DNA of 64,000 bases from Endomychus coccineus (GCA_958510875.1 OY294067.1:193571322-193635321); one strand, 5' to 3'; numbered from the stretch's first letter, positions 35,012-46,521 are shown. The notes: generated by a model not told the origin, from the letters alone. Numbers and translations are program-made.

Positions 35012-35728
35012 TTAACTTCAAATGAATATGATTCGTATGATAATAAACTCGATTTAGGGAACTTTTATTTTAAATTGGTACATTTCAAATTAAATTCATG
35101 TCAACAAGCTAGCTCTTCACTTAAATTCACACCGATTATTACATTTACTTACTATTGTACACTCAGATTCACACCGATTATTACATTTACTAACTATTGT
35201 TTTCTCGATCGATGTTTTGGAAATATACCGAATTCTTTTCAAATGAATATGATCCGTATGATAATAAACTCGATTTAGGGAACTTTTATTTCAAATTGGT
35301 ACATTTCAAATTAACTTCATGTCAACAAGCTAACTCTTCACTCAAATTCACACCGATTATTACATTTACTTACTATTGTACATTCAGATTCACACCGATT
35401 ATTACATTTACTAACTATTGTTTTGTCGATCGATGTTTTGGAAATTACCGAATTCTTTTGAGTAATATTTATCCTTGTTATAGTTTAAATGAATATGATT
35501 CGTATGATAATAAACTCGATTTAGGGAACTTTCATTTCAAATTGGTACATTTCAAATTAACTTCATGTCAACAAGCTAGCTCTTCACTTAAATTCACACC
35601 GATTATTACATTTACTTACTATTGTACACTCAGATTCACACCGATTATTACTATTACTAACTACTGTTTTCTCGGTCGATGTTTTGGAAATATACCGAAT
35701 TCTTTTAATTAATATTCATCCTTGTTAT
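35012..35728 (+). repeat. Large tandem repeat flanking the Polinton left gene
   Basis: Three units start at AAATGAATATGATTCG (35020, 35241, 35487), with periods 221 and 246 bp. Each contains a doubled TTCACACCGATTATTACAT. The last unit ends about 15 bp before the ATG at 35745. The array is probably part of the Polinton terminal region, though no inverted partner was found at the right side. Confidence 0.85.
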
Positions 35729-35744
35729 AGAGATTCATATCATA

Positions 35745-36050
35745 ATGAGCATGGAAGCATCAAACTCGTGTTCTCTATCACAGAGATTACCTACGAAAAA
35801 AGTTAACCAGCTCGAAGAAGGTAAAGTTTATAAGATAACTAATGCAAAAATTGTAAACACCCGGTTTGGAGAATCTGTGCTAGCAGAGATTGACGATTTC
35901 GGTGTTTTCGTCCCAAAACGTCTAACACCACTACTCAAACCTCTGTTGGATCGCATCAATGAAAAACGATGTATAGGACTGATTTATAGAGGAGAGGAAC
36001 ATTTTGGGAAATCGAATCCAGCAGCAAAAATCGAGTTCCGAGAGATCTAG
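35745..36050 (+). CDS. Small OB-like protein of Polinton (putative ssDNA-binding)
   Basis: 101 residues, intact. It contains a Ser-rich start, then LEEGKVYKITNAKIVNTRFG and FGVFVPKRLTPLLKPLL, ending in KIEFREI. Similar short proteins with the KIxxxxxxxTxxG...VFLPKR pattern accompany B-family polymerases in insect Polinton-like elements. A beta-rich OB-fold nucleic-acid-binding role is inferred, not shown. It precedes the polymerase by 81 bp in the same orientation and is one of the few unbroken genes in block A. Confidence 0.6.
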   Translation: MSMEASNSCSLSQRLPTKKVNQLEEGKVYKITNAKIVNTRFGESVLAEIDDFGVFVPKRLTPLLKPLLDRINEKRCIGLIYRGEEHFGKSNPAAKIEFREI

Positions 36051-36131
36051 GGAGCGTTCGCAGACTTTGTAATATTCATAAAAAAAAACTGAGTGGTGGG
36101 TGTAAGGTAAGATTTTTGTTCTATTATTATC

Positions 36132-39100
36132 ATGGACTCTATTTCAAAGATTAGCACCGAAATTGTTAAAATTATCGATCAGGCTCAAACAGATTTGTAT
36201 AAGTCAAAATTTCCCCCTCAGGAAACAACGAAATGGATAAATTTTTGTACGATATATATCCGTACTTTCTCGAGACATTTGATGAAAGATGATTTGAATT
36301 CAGCTAATGAGAATCAACTTCAGACAAATATCGGTCATATAAAGCGTTTCAAAATTTTATTACAAATTAGAAATAAATCATCTATATCAAATAAGAATCG
36401 CAGTGATAGAATCAGATGGGAGGATGGACAGTCTGCTTTTAAATGTAGAATAAGAACCGGATTGATTATCAATATTTCGCATTTAGACCCAATTAATTTT
36501 TTATATGATGCTTTTCATCTTTCCAATACTAGAATCTCCAAAATCCTTCATGAATATAATTTTATTAAAGTTAATTCAACATTTTGTGGCGAGTACATTA
36601 AAGGGAACGTTAACGATGAACTTATTCAGACAGATTTTAAATATTTTCATACACGATCAATAGGAATAGATAATACAACGAATTTATTAGAACGGTATAA
36701 AGATAATATCATTGAGAAACTTTCTACAAAATTAGAAGAATTCCAATTCAAATTGGAGTCTCAGAAATATAGTAAGTCTGCAAATGAATATCAATAAACA
36801 TGAAGTAATTAATTCGGGATCTCCCTATATAGTTCTTCCTAAAGAAATTGCGAATAAACATGCTGTTATCAATGTTAAACATTATGATGAGTATTGTTTC
36901 GCTTGGGCAGTAACAGCTGGATTACACCCTGCTACTACACATTCAGATAGAATCACTTCATATCCTCATTTTAGTACTGTTTTAAATTTACAAAATTTAA
37001 CTTTCCCGATGTCTATTTCACAAATCCATTTATTCGTGAAGCTGAATAATATAAGCATACACGTTTTTGTGTTAGAATTATGTGATAAAACAGATGGTGC
37101 TGCTGATAAGGAAAAATTAAAGGTTCTTCCTGCATATCTATCAAAAAATAAACTATAATTTGTTGTTGATTCAGGATAATATTATTACGATGTAGAATCT
37201 TCAGATACATCGAATTTTGTTAATCCAATAGTTAAACTCCATTATTGCTTGATTAAAAATTTAGCTTGACTTATTAATTCACAGATTACTACTAAGCATA
37301 AAACTTATTTATGTGAACGTTGTTTGAATAATTTCTGGAGTGAGATCAAGTATAATAATCATATCGAGGATTGTGGTAAGATGAATACATGTAAAATAAA
37401 ATTCCCTAAAGAAGATCATTTAGTTTTCAAGAATTGTTCAAATAAAATTCCAATGCCATTTGTGATTTATTTCGATTTTGAGGCTCTATTGCTACCAATC
37501 CAAAACTGTTCTCCATCAAATTTAGCTTCATGCACCAACCGAAAACAATTACATGAAGCTTACAGTGTAGGCTATTGTCTGAAATCTTATTTCGATGATT
37601 CCATTTCGAAATATGATAGTTATAGAGGTTCAGAACCAGCCAAATGGTTAACCGAACAATTAGACAAAATTAGTATATTCATAGAGAAAAAATTGAAGTG
37701 TAACATACCTATGAGTTTGAGTGCGGTTGATTCATTATCCATAATGGGGGAAACTAACTCATATTTGTGAAAAATGTTTTACCGATGGGGATATACGTGT
37801 AAGAGACCATTGTCATTTCACTGGGGTTTTTCGCGGCTTAGCACACCAACATTGTAATTTGCAATATAAACATAAATTTGTAGTGCCTGTTTAGCTCATA
37901 ATCTATCTGAGTATATGTTCCTATTGATACGAGATTTAGCTAAAGCGAACAAACAGAACATTCAAGTACTACCAATCAATAAAGAAAAATATGTAAGTTT
38001 TATTAGAGGTTCCTTCTTTTCCCCAGTTAAATTCCGTTTTATCGATTCATGTAGATTTTTATATACATCACTAGATGAGTTGGTGTCCTTTTTGAATGTT
38101 GATCAATCGAAAATTTTGAAGCGTTGACAAACGATCAGTTCAAATTATTAACCCGTAAGGGGGTTTTTCCATATGAATATTTAGATAGTTGGAATAAATT
38201 GAGCGAACCAAATTTACCACCAATCGAAAATTTTTATAATAAATTGAAAGATGAATCAATAAGTGAAGGAGACTATGAACATGCTCAAAACGTTTGGCAA
38301 AAATTTAATTGTAGTAATTTAGGTGAGTATTCCGATTTATACTTGAAAACAGATGTTTTGCTGTTGGCAGATGTTTTTGAAAATTTCAGAGCCAAATGTT
38401 TAGAGATATATAAACTTGATCCTACGTATAATTTCACTTTACCTGGCTTCTCATGGGAGTGTATGTCGAAATATACAAATATTTCTCTTCAGTTTCTAAA
38501 AGATATAGATATGATTATGTTTATAGAAAGGGGGATACGAGGTGGTGTTAGTCAATGTAGCAATAGATTCGCGGCTGCTAATAATAAGTATATGAAAGAT
38601 TATAATTCACAAGAGGAAACTAGCTATCTCATGTATTTTGATGTTTGTAATTTATATGGGTGGGCTATGGCGCAATATTTACCTTATGATAACTTTGTAT
38701 GGTATGATGATCTTAACATAGATGTGAGAGACATTTCGGATGAAAGTCCTGTTGGATATATTCTAGAAGTAGATCTAGAATACCCTCAGAAATTACATGA
38801 CACCCACAAAGACTTACCGCTATGTCCATTGCACTCCACACCTCCCAATGCTAAACAAGCAAAATTATTATCGACGTTATACAATAAATCGAAATATATA
38901 ATTCATTATAGGAATTTGAAACAATGTTTAGCGTTGGGGATGGTGTTGAAGAAGGTACATAGAATCCTTAAGTTTAGCCAATCCAATTGGTTGAAAGCTT
39001 ATATCGATTTAAATACACGATTACGTGCAGCTGCAAAGAATAAATTCGAGGAGGCTCTTTTCAAACTCATTATAAATGAAATATTTGGGAAATCGATGGA

Positions 39101-39834
39101 GAACGTACGTAAGCATCGTTAGTTAATAAATGGTATGGACCATTTGGAGCGCGATACTATATTTCGCGGCCGAATTTCAATAGTAAGATTTTTGATGAAA
39201 ATTTTATAGCAATCGAGCAAAACAAACTCGAAATATTATTTAATAAACCAATTTATATAGGAATGGCTATTTTAGATATTTCAAAAACTTTGATTTTCAT
39301 TATAACTTTATGCTGAAAATATATAAAGATCCTGAAGCGATAAGGCTGTGTTATACAGATACTGATAGTTTGATCTATGATATAATAACAGACGATGATA
39401 TTTATGAGACCATTATGAAGAAAAACGTTAAAAAATTTGACACTAGCGATTATGCATTATTTTGAAATTCCACCTATAAACAAGAAAGTGGTCGGATTAA
39501 TGAAGGATGAGAACAAAGGACATATAATGACGAAGTTCATCGGTTTACGCTCTAAAATGTACAGTTAAAGGTGGGAGGGAAAGAACCCGTTAAAAAAGCT
39601 AAAGGTATTAGAGATTCGGTTTTGAAATATTCTATAACTTTTGAGGATTATGTTAAATGTCTTGAAGAAGAAATCGAGATATATAGAGTCCAAAAATCTA
39701 TCAGATCTTTCAACTTTAACCTCTACACTATAGAACAAAATAAAATTGCCCTCAGCCCTTTTGACAACAAGAGGTTCCTGATAAAGAATAGAACAAACAC
39801 CTTACATTATAGAAACTATTCACTATTATCTTAA
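36132..39834 (+). pseudogene. Polinton DNA polymerase B, multiply broken
   Basis: Successive frames cover the whole protein. The N-terminal domain is open at 36132-36797 (IRWEDGQSAFKCRIRTG). Next come the CFAWAV block (36784-37158), a C2HC finger (CERCLNNFWSEIKYNNHIED) and the 3'-5' exonuclease motif I FDFEA (37324-37770). An HNH-like VRDHCHFTGVFRG finger lies at about 37798-37835, and the fingers/palm are open at 38124-39122 with FDVCNLYGWAM and KLIINEIFGKS. The catalytic YTDTDS is at about 39351-39368, and the C-terminus is open at 39571-39834. There are at least six frame changes or stops. This enzyme replicates the element by protein priming in known Polintons. Confidence 0.9.
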
Positions 39835-39842
39835 TATTTGTT

Positions 39843-40036
39843 TCGATATGTTAATTTTGATATTTGTATTGATATGTTAATTGTAATTGTATTCATATGT
39901 TATATACTTGTTTTAATAAAAAACTTTCTATGATGTATGTGTAAATTTTAATATTTGTATTGATATGCTAATTGTAATTGTATTTGTATTCATATGTTAC
40001 ATACTTGTTTTAATAAAAACTTTCTATGATGTATGT
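39843..40036 (+). repeat. Tandem duplication (97-bp period) between convergent genes
   Basis: Two copies contain TTTGTATTGATATG, ACTTGTTTTAATAAAA and CTTTCTATGATGTATGT. Each has an AATAAA signal, located where the plus-strand polymerase and the minus-strand gene converge. Confidence 0.8.
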
Positions 40037-40381
40037 ATATGTGTTTTTTAATAAAAAACAAAAACTGTTGATCATATTTTATTGTTCTAAATAAATCATA
40101 CAAAACCTTGTTTTTATAGTAAAATAACATTTCATTAAGTGTATTGGTCAATAAACATTTTGGCGATGAAATATTAATAAAACAATATAAGAGTTCTAAT
40201 GCACTGGCATGATTCCTCATGCTTTTAATCACGTCAATAACATTGTGATAGTATGAAGAAAAATCAAATTGTTCGAGAAAAGACACTCGATGTGAGAACA
40301 CTCCATCGTTGATATTAATAATTTCTCGAACATCTTCCTCACACAGCCAAAAATGAATATCATGCTTCGTAACTTGAAGTA

Positions 40382-42745
40382 CAGGGTGTCCCATTTTAGG
40401 TACTTTTGCGGGTTATCTCCTTTATTTTTAAAGATAGAGAGTTGCGGTTTTCGCGACACTGTGCTACTTTTTCGTAAGACTCAAGATGCCGTCAACAGAA
40501 TTTTCATAGCCCTTTCAGTTTTTAAGATACAGGGCATTTCTGAAAATGTTGCATTTTGTGACCCCCCTCGTATCTCCGTTATCCTTCAACTTATCGAAAA
40601 GGTAAAATATCATTCTGATAGTTTTTTTTCCGTAGAATGCAGTGGTGTAGATAACTTTTGTTACATATTTACTGTTTTTGAGTTATAAAGCAAACTTATG
40701 TTTTTTTAAATGGAACACCCTGTATATTTATGAACTATAAAATTGGTCTTTTTTTTACCTTTTCAAAAATATAGATAGTATGAACTTTTTTTCAGAAACA
40801 CGCAAATAATTGACAATTTTCAGAAATTAAATACATATTTTAATAGTAGGCCATTGATATTGTTTATGACAAGAAACAGAAATAAACGTCAAATCTCTAT
40901 CGCATTTAAGCTGTTTATTTTCGTTCTTGTGGTATCATTGTTCAATAGATATTTATCAATTTTTTCGAATAATGGCAGTTTACGAAAATTATGAGAAATA
41001 TGATATGATGGTATGTTTTATACAGAGTAATGAAAATTCTGAAGAAGCTTCGGAATTATATGTCCAAAGGTGAGTAAGCTATTATGGCTATGAAAATCTC
41101 TATTATCATTTTAATTTTTGCTTGTTAGATATCCAGAAAGAAAGCAACCGTTTTTTGGGATATTTGTTCGTTTAAAAGCAAATTTAGTTGAGCACGGATC
41201 ATTTGTTCACCCGCGCCCTAAAACATACAACAAAGAGAACAGCGAAAGAAAAGAGATAGATAATACTTTAGGATATATAGAAGCAACACCTTCGTCCTCA
41301 TGTAGAAAAATTGAGAAGGAAATTGGTGTGCCAAAAACTAACGCTCACAGGATCTTGAAGAAATATAAGTATCATCCATACAAATTTAATATACTACATT
41401 TGCATCCTGGCGATGCTGAGCGCCGGGCACCGTTTTGCCAGTGGTATTTGCAACAAATCGATGCTAACGTTTTATTTGGCAGACTTGTTATCTGGTCAGA
41501 CGAATGCTTTATTTCAAGTGCTGGCATTTTCAATCGTTACAATACCAGGAACTGGCATAGTGAAAATCAGCATTTAATGTTTGAAAGGGCACAACAATTA
41601 CGCTTTGGAGTTAGGGTTTCATGTTTTATTTTGGGTAGACATATAATTTATAGGATTTTTGAAGGAGGTCTTACAGCACGTAGATACCTAGAAATTCTTG
41701 AGGAAGTTATTCCAGAACTGCTCGAAAACATTCCATTAGCCCAGTATAATGCTGTTTACCTACAGCAAGATGGTGCCCCGAGTCATAACTCTAGGCTCTT
41801 AAAGGCCTTTCTTAATAATAACTTTCCTCAAAGATGGATAGGTACCAAAGGACCTGTTAGATGGCCTCCACGATCACCAGATCTCTCAATTTTAGAATTT
41901 TTTATGGGGCTATATACAAAATGAAATATATAAAACTCGATATGACGGCATTGCAGAACTTCGAGAGGCAATTCATTTAGCTTTTCGAAATCTGCGAATG
42001 CGAACAATGGTTCTTTTGAACGCTATTCAAAGAATCTCAAAGATGTGCATTAGAGAAAATGGTGGTCAATTTGAACATCACATTTAATTTTTGTTAATAA
42101 TATTATTTTTTTGTGTTTTTGTTATATTGTCACTTTACGCCACAAAACTGTTGTTAATAAAGTTACTGTTAGAAAAAAGATCTATGGGAATTTTTTTTAA
42201 TAGATACCTATATACAAGGTATCCAATTATTTATTAGTAATATGTAAGTTGCACTTGTTTATTATTGTTATCCATAGCCTACTATTAAAATATGTATTTA
42301 ATTTCTGAAAATTGTCAATTATTTGCGTGTTTCTGAAAAAAAGTTTATACTATCATATATTTTTGAAAAGGTAAAAAAGACAAATTTTATAGTCTATAAA
42401 TATACAGGGTGTTCCATTTAAAAAAACATAAGTTTACTTTATAACTCAAAAACAGTAAATATGTAACAAAAGTTATCTACACCACTGCATTCCACGGAAA
42501 AAAATCTATCAGAATGTTATTTTACCTTTTCGATAAGTTGAAGGATAATGGAGATACGAGGGGAGTCACAACATGCAACATTTTCAGAAATGCCCTGTAT
42601 CTTAAAAACTAAAAGGGCTATGAAAATTCTATTGACGGCATCTGGAGTTTTACGAAAAAGTAGCACAGTGTCGCGAAAACCGCAACTCTCTATCTTTAAA
42701 AATAAAGGAGATACCCCGTAAAAGTACCCAAAATGAGACACCCTG
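40382..42745 (+). mobile_element. Mariner-like element with about 480-bp TIRs
   Basis: Ends CAGGGTGTCCCAT (40382) and ATGAGACACCCTG (42745) are flanked by TA on both sides (40380-40381, 42746-42747). The inverted repeats extend to about 40868 and from about 42268, with few mismatches. The 2364-bp element encodes one transposase and has clearly inserted into a Polinton gene, so it is younger than the Polinton. Confidence 0.92.
40972..42087 (+). pseudogene. IS630-Tc1-mariner transposase with an intron, one frameshift
   Basis: Exon 1 (40972-41069, MAVYENYEKYDMMVCFIQSN) is joined to exon 2 (from 41129) through a 59-bp intron with GTGAGT donor and TTGTTAG acceptor in phase 2. The N-terminal HTH spans about 41230-41390 (TPSSSCRKIEKEIG, VPKTNAHRILKKY). 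Catalytic Asp residues lie in WSDECF, QQDGAPSH and PRSPDLS, with 36 residues between the second and third. One missing base near 41906, just after the third Asp, shifts the frame and gives a stop at 41924. The proper C-terminus (AELREAIHLAFRNLR) is readable in the next frame up to 42087. Nearly functional, recently inactivated. Confidence 0.88.
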
Positions 42746-43164
42746 TACTTTTTCATTATTGTCCCACACAAGTTGAACTATTTGGCAATATCCATCGGAT
42801 GCTATGGGGGCAGGATCGAAATCTGTATGTAAACTTGAGAAGTCTGATTTTAGTTCGAAGGATTTCGAAGTCATACCATTCCAGCAGTCCAAAGGTGAGT
42901 TTACAATTTTGCGAAGATTGGATAAGTGATATTGTTGGTGCGAAGATTCGCATAGGACTGAATCCACACTTAATTTCATAACCCCCCTCCAATGGGTATG
43001 TTGTATCCAACAATAGAAATTTTTCATCCCGAATTAACATTTCAAACTCTTCAAACATTCGATCTAACTCGGAACTATCTTCGGATGTACCACTATCTTG
43101 GTATGACATTTTACTACAACTGAACTGATTGTTAGATTTTCTCTAACATACACCCTGAAGATCA

Positions 43165-43478
43165 GCTCGTCAAAATGCTTTACATTGGTCGCTTTGCAGA
43201 TTCCTAGGCTTACGCCCTCCACCTCCCTCAGTCAATATAGAATTAACTGCTTTCCGAACCTCTTCGGCTGATTTCGTTTTTAATGGACGAGTTTACACGA
43301 ATTTCGAGAAGCAATCGATCATCACCAAAATATACTTGAATCCTCGATTTTCACGAGCATAATTACCCATTTCGGCTAGATCCATCTGCCACAAGTCATC
43401 CAGTCCCTTCAAAATTGTACGACGACGTTTGAAATTTTTTCGGGCTGGCTTATGAATCTCATCGACAACTTGTTGCAT
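43165..43478 (-). pseudogene. Polinton integrase, truncated (block A)
   Basis: From the Met at 43478: RKNFKRRRTILKGLDDLWQM, then DLAEM and GFKYILVMIDCFSKFV, the first catalytic Asp region of retroviral-type integrases. After a stop near 43293 it continues TRPLKTKSAEEVRKAVNSIL and then QSDQ, the second Asp. The sequence then breaks off and the unknown gene at 43109 begins. The Glu-containing third block and the C-terminal chromo-like domain are missing. It is a close homologue of the longer integrase at 51420-52229. Confidence 0.85.
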
Positions 43479-43495
43479 CGTTTTTCAATTATTGT

Positions 43496-44191
43496 CTAGT
43501 TAAAAATCAGTTTTATCGGTTTATTTAATAGAATTTTTAGTTTCGGGTTCGTTGATGGGGTGGAGGTGGTAGCATCATTTGGTCTTTTCTTCGAGGGTAT
43601 CGTCATACGTTGTTCCCACGCCAGCAGCCTACTCATAATGTCTTCCTGATGTACATCCATTATGTTATAATCTATAGTGATCTTGTTCAATTTATTATTA
43701 TGATCACGCAAAATAACGCGTTGACTCTTATGATATGTTTCGAAATTATCAGAGAATTTCTTGAAGATATCGAGTACATAAGCGGTATTCGCTCTAACGG
43801 TTTTGAGATTCTTATCATTTTTCTTCTTGTATTCATCAAATTCTTTATGTAAACTCGTAAAGCTAGCATCACTTTGATTTTTGTGCGATTGTATGTTGAT
43901 GGAGAAACTACTCATCTCTCCAATTAATTTCTGAATCTTATGTGAAAAGTCATCGTTGAAGATGCGCTCCAAGTTCTCCCCAATCTTCGCACTCGCGTCA
44001 TCGACATAAATCTTGCTTGCAACATCGTTCTTAAATGTGGGCGTTTTCACATTACAAATTTTCAGTTTCTCGATATCTACATCACCATCTGGTGTACGAG
44101 CTAGAACGTGTGAAATCATCGATTGTCGAAGAGCGTTGATGCTGGTTGAACCACCAATCACAGATCTTCGTCCAAACTTATCAAGACTCAT
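43496..44191 (-). CDS. Fibre-like coiled-coil protein (block A)
   Basis: Start chosen at 44191 (MSLDKFGRR) because the block-B homologue begins MASMDIFGR; the open frame extends upstream to 44257. The 231-residue protein has an N-terminal segment with KLKICNVKTPTFKNDVASKI followed by YVDD, a long coiled coil (about residues 70-180), and a Pro/Ser/Thr tail. The N-x-x-x-P-x(4)-DxAxKxYVD motif is the one that joins shaft repeats in phage tail fibres. This suggests a trimeric spike or fibre anchored to the capsid vertex. That function is inferred from motif and length only. Intact, between the ATPase and the integrase. Confidence 0.6.
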   Translation of the reverse strand: MSLDKFGRRSVIGGSTSINALRQSMISHVLARTPDGDVDIEKLKICNVKTPTFKNDVASKIYVDDASAKIGENLERIFNDDFSHKIQKLIGEMSSFSINIQSHKNQSDASFTSLHKEFDEYKKKNDKNLKTVRANTAYVLDIFKKFSDNFETYHKSQRVILRDHNNKLNKITIDYNIMDVHQEDIMSRLLAWEQRMTIPSKKRPNDATTSTPSTNPKLKILLNKPIKLIFN

Positions 44192-44225
44192 CGTGTAAAT
44201 GATATGAAACAGTAATGAACACACA

Positions 44226-45746
44226 CTAATATATGATATCGGCTTCTCGAAGCTCATCTATTAAAGCGACTATCTCATTGTCGTGCGATGTATTCCCAGC
44301 TTGTTGAGATGCCATCAAAAGACTCAATCGTTCCACAAGTTCGTTTGGATCGTCCCAGTACACGTACTCCACTGGTTCGTTGTTATATGTCAATAGCATA
44401 CCGCTACCGAGAGCGTCCTCATGAATCAGAGGTCGAATTATTTTAATGTACTTGTATCTTCGAGTACCTTTCAAGTTTCCAGCACTATTTCTGTGGGGAT
44501 TTGTCAAGTTCAGAATCATCCTGTAATTCATCTTATCTTTCTTGGTGAAATTTCTAGGTTTGTCATAGAATATAAGTTCACACAGACCGACGGTATTTTT
44601 GAATTTTCTCCCTTGTGTCACGATAGTATCTCTATTTTTGAAATCGATTAATTTACCTCCTAGTAATCATGACAACGAAGTAGCATCGTAAACTGGGCCA
44701 TAAACTCTATCGATTTTTCTACTCCCTGAGCAATAATCACCGATATATTTTTGGAATAACTGTGGGTAAGATTCTAATACGTCATAGTCATCATCATCGT
44801 TGTCAGACTCTTCAATAACAGTTTTCATACTTGCATCGCTTACATCCAATACCGTTCCTCTTTCATCTTCCTCCTCTCCCTCATCCTCCTCCTCTTCATC
44901 CGCATCATCATTTTCTTGCTTAATTTCACGTTTAATCAATGGTCTATTATTGGATTTGATTATTTCCCGAAGTGGTTCCGATATGGGTTTAAATAATTTA
45001 TTGATCGACTCGTCCTCTTCCGTTTTACCCAGTTTCAATGTGAGATATTTCTTGCGTATAGATCGTGCCAATTGAGCATATACATCGAAACCTTTGCGGT
45101 ATCTTCCATTGTTCAAATCGAAATCTTTAAAAATTATCAATGTTCCAAATTTATCCATCCAACACATAGAACACATCTTTTTGAATCGATCGAAAGTAAC
45201 GTCTGGGGATACGTGCTCATCAAACACGTGTTTTAGATTTATTTCATCCTGTTTAAATAACACGATCAGGTTAGAATTATCGCGAATCAGTTGCTTAGGA
45301 ATTTTAGAGTATGTCTGATATAGATATGATGCGTCAATGTTTCTATGTCTACACTCGAATAATATTCTCGAATTTTCTGTTGTGTCTCACAGGATATGTC
45401 ATCAAAAATGAAGTAGAATTTGGTTTTGCATCGTTCGGACTTATAATTTCTTCATTGTCTTTATATGGGAAATAACCAACTGCTTTTACTCGTTCCAAAA
45501 TCTCCTGCAACAGTATGTATTTATCTTGATATAATGACTTCGAGTATACGTAACACCATTTGGATTGAATAATAACGATAACATAACGTTTGTTTTTCCG
45601 CATCCGCTCGGACCACAAAATAAAGCACGAAAAGAGTTTGGTAACAGCTTACCATGTTTACCAACGCGATTAGTTGTAACTTTTAAACCTAAATTCTCGA
45701 TTGGAAGTGTCTGTTCTTGTTGAACGGTCTTCATCGTGTGAAACAT
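44226..45746 (-). pseudogene. A32/FtsK-like packaging ATPase with C-terminal extension
   Basis: From 45746 the minus strand encodes LPIENLGLKV and the Walker A loop FCGPSGCGKTNVMLSLLFN. After a frameshift come VKAVGYFPYKDNEEI and, in another frame, the Walker B region FIFDDIS near 45400. The segment 45263-44667 carries LFKQDEINLKHVFDEHVSPD and NNGRYRKGFDVY, typical of Polinton ATPases, and an acidic Asp/Glu tract. After a further break, 44621-44226 has the C-terminal domain with GLCELIFYDKP, ILNLTNPHR and DPNELVERLSLLMASQQAGN. The ATPase would pump DNA into the capsid. It starts 58 bp from and divergent to the PLA2 gene, implying a shared promoter. Confidence 0.85.
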
Positions 45747-45803
45747 TTCTACTTAATGATAACGTATAAAAGGAAAAATCACCAGAGCGTATGCTCATTA
45801 ACA

Positions 45804-46521
45804 ATGTTGATTCATCAAGGTGAAGGTTTATTGAATACACTCATAAACAAGCTCCCGTTTGAATTACACATTCCTTCATATCAATTCTTTAGATTCCGCT
45901 TGTCGCGAACACGATATAGCTTATTCACAAAACAAATCTCTGGAGGAACGTCATAAGGCCGATAAAATATTAGAGGACGCTGCTTGGAAACGAGTTAAAT
46001 CAAGAGACGCTAGCACAGGTGAAAGACTCTCTAGTTTATTGGTTACCGGTGGGATGAAGGTTAAACGAAAACTAGGTATGGGTATCAAGAAACGGAAGCG
46101 ACAACGAGGATGTTGTTTCCGGAAAGATATCGTTGGAAGCATCGCAAAGTCAATGGAGCCATCTTCTGCATTGAGAAAGTCCGCTATGAACGCGTTGAAT
46201 GCCGCACGGATCGCGATTAAACGAGCTGGAGGTAAAAAGTGTATCAGAGTACCAAGAGTAATACCACTACCAAAATCTGGAGGATTCCTCCCACTATTAC
46301 TACCCATCTTAGGAGCTCTAGCAGCCTTAGGATCGGTTGCAGGAGGTGCAAGTGCTATCGCAAATACAGTGGTTAACGCTGAAAATGCCAAAAAGAAGTT
46401 TGAAGAAGATCAACGTCACAACAAAGCTATGGAATCGCTGGTAAAAGGTTTATACTTGAAACGCAACGCTAAAGGAGGATATGGATTGTTTTTGAAAAAG
46501 CAGCAGCAAAAAAACTATTAA
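45804..46521 (+). pseudogene. PLA2-type minor capsid protein (block A), Ca-loop deleted
   Basis: ATG 45804 starts MLIHQGEGLLNTLINKLPFE, then LHIPSYQF. A deletion of several tens of bases with a frameshift at about 45893 removes the calcium-binding loop expected there. The catalytic helix follows in the next frame (DSACREHDIAYS, ADKILEDAAWKRV). A basic segment (MKVKRKLGMGIKKRKRQRG), a hydrophobic patch (GGFLPLLLPILGALAALGS) and a conserved tail (DQRHNKAMESLVKGLYLKRN) follow. Parvovirus-like PLA2 domains in adintovirus and Polinton minor capsid proteins are thought to breach endosomal membranes. Without the loop this copy should be inactive. Confidence 0.82.

Larger units (their letters stand above)
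39990..43109 (-). pseudogene. Polinton minus-strand protein of unknown function, interrupted by mariner
   Basis: Reading down from 43109 the frame gives an acidic start (MSYQDSGTSEDSSELDRMFE), then KFLLLDTTYPLEGGYEIKCG and LTFGLLEWYDFEI. A frameshift near 42830 follows, then QIVQLVWDNNEKV up to 42748. Across the mariner insertion (40382-42745 plus TA) the same frame resumes at 40379 with HDIHFWLCEEDVREIININD and ends at 39990. The protein would be roughly 240-250 residues. No family recognised; not a capsid, ATPase or polymerase by motif. Confidence 0.6.

Noticed and set aside
35197..35712. 171-residue open frame rich in FTPIITFTYYC repeats
   Set aside because: It lies entirely inside the 221-246-bp tandem array; openness follows from repeating one stop-free unit, and no family similarity is seen.
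40353..40688. 111-residue ORF and its mirror at 42517-42771
   Set aside because: Both are translations of the two arms of the mariner terminal inverted repeats, not genes.
44800..45075. Ser-rich plus-strand ORF
   Set aside because: It is the antisense shadow of the acidic tract of the packaging ATPase gene.
45951..46391. 146-residue minus-strand ORF
   Set aside because: Antisense shadow of the PLA2-type minor capsid gene, with no recognisable motif of its own.
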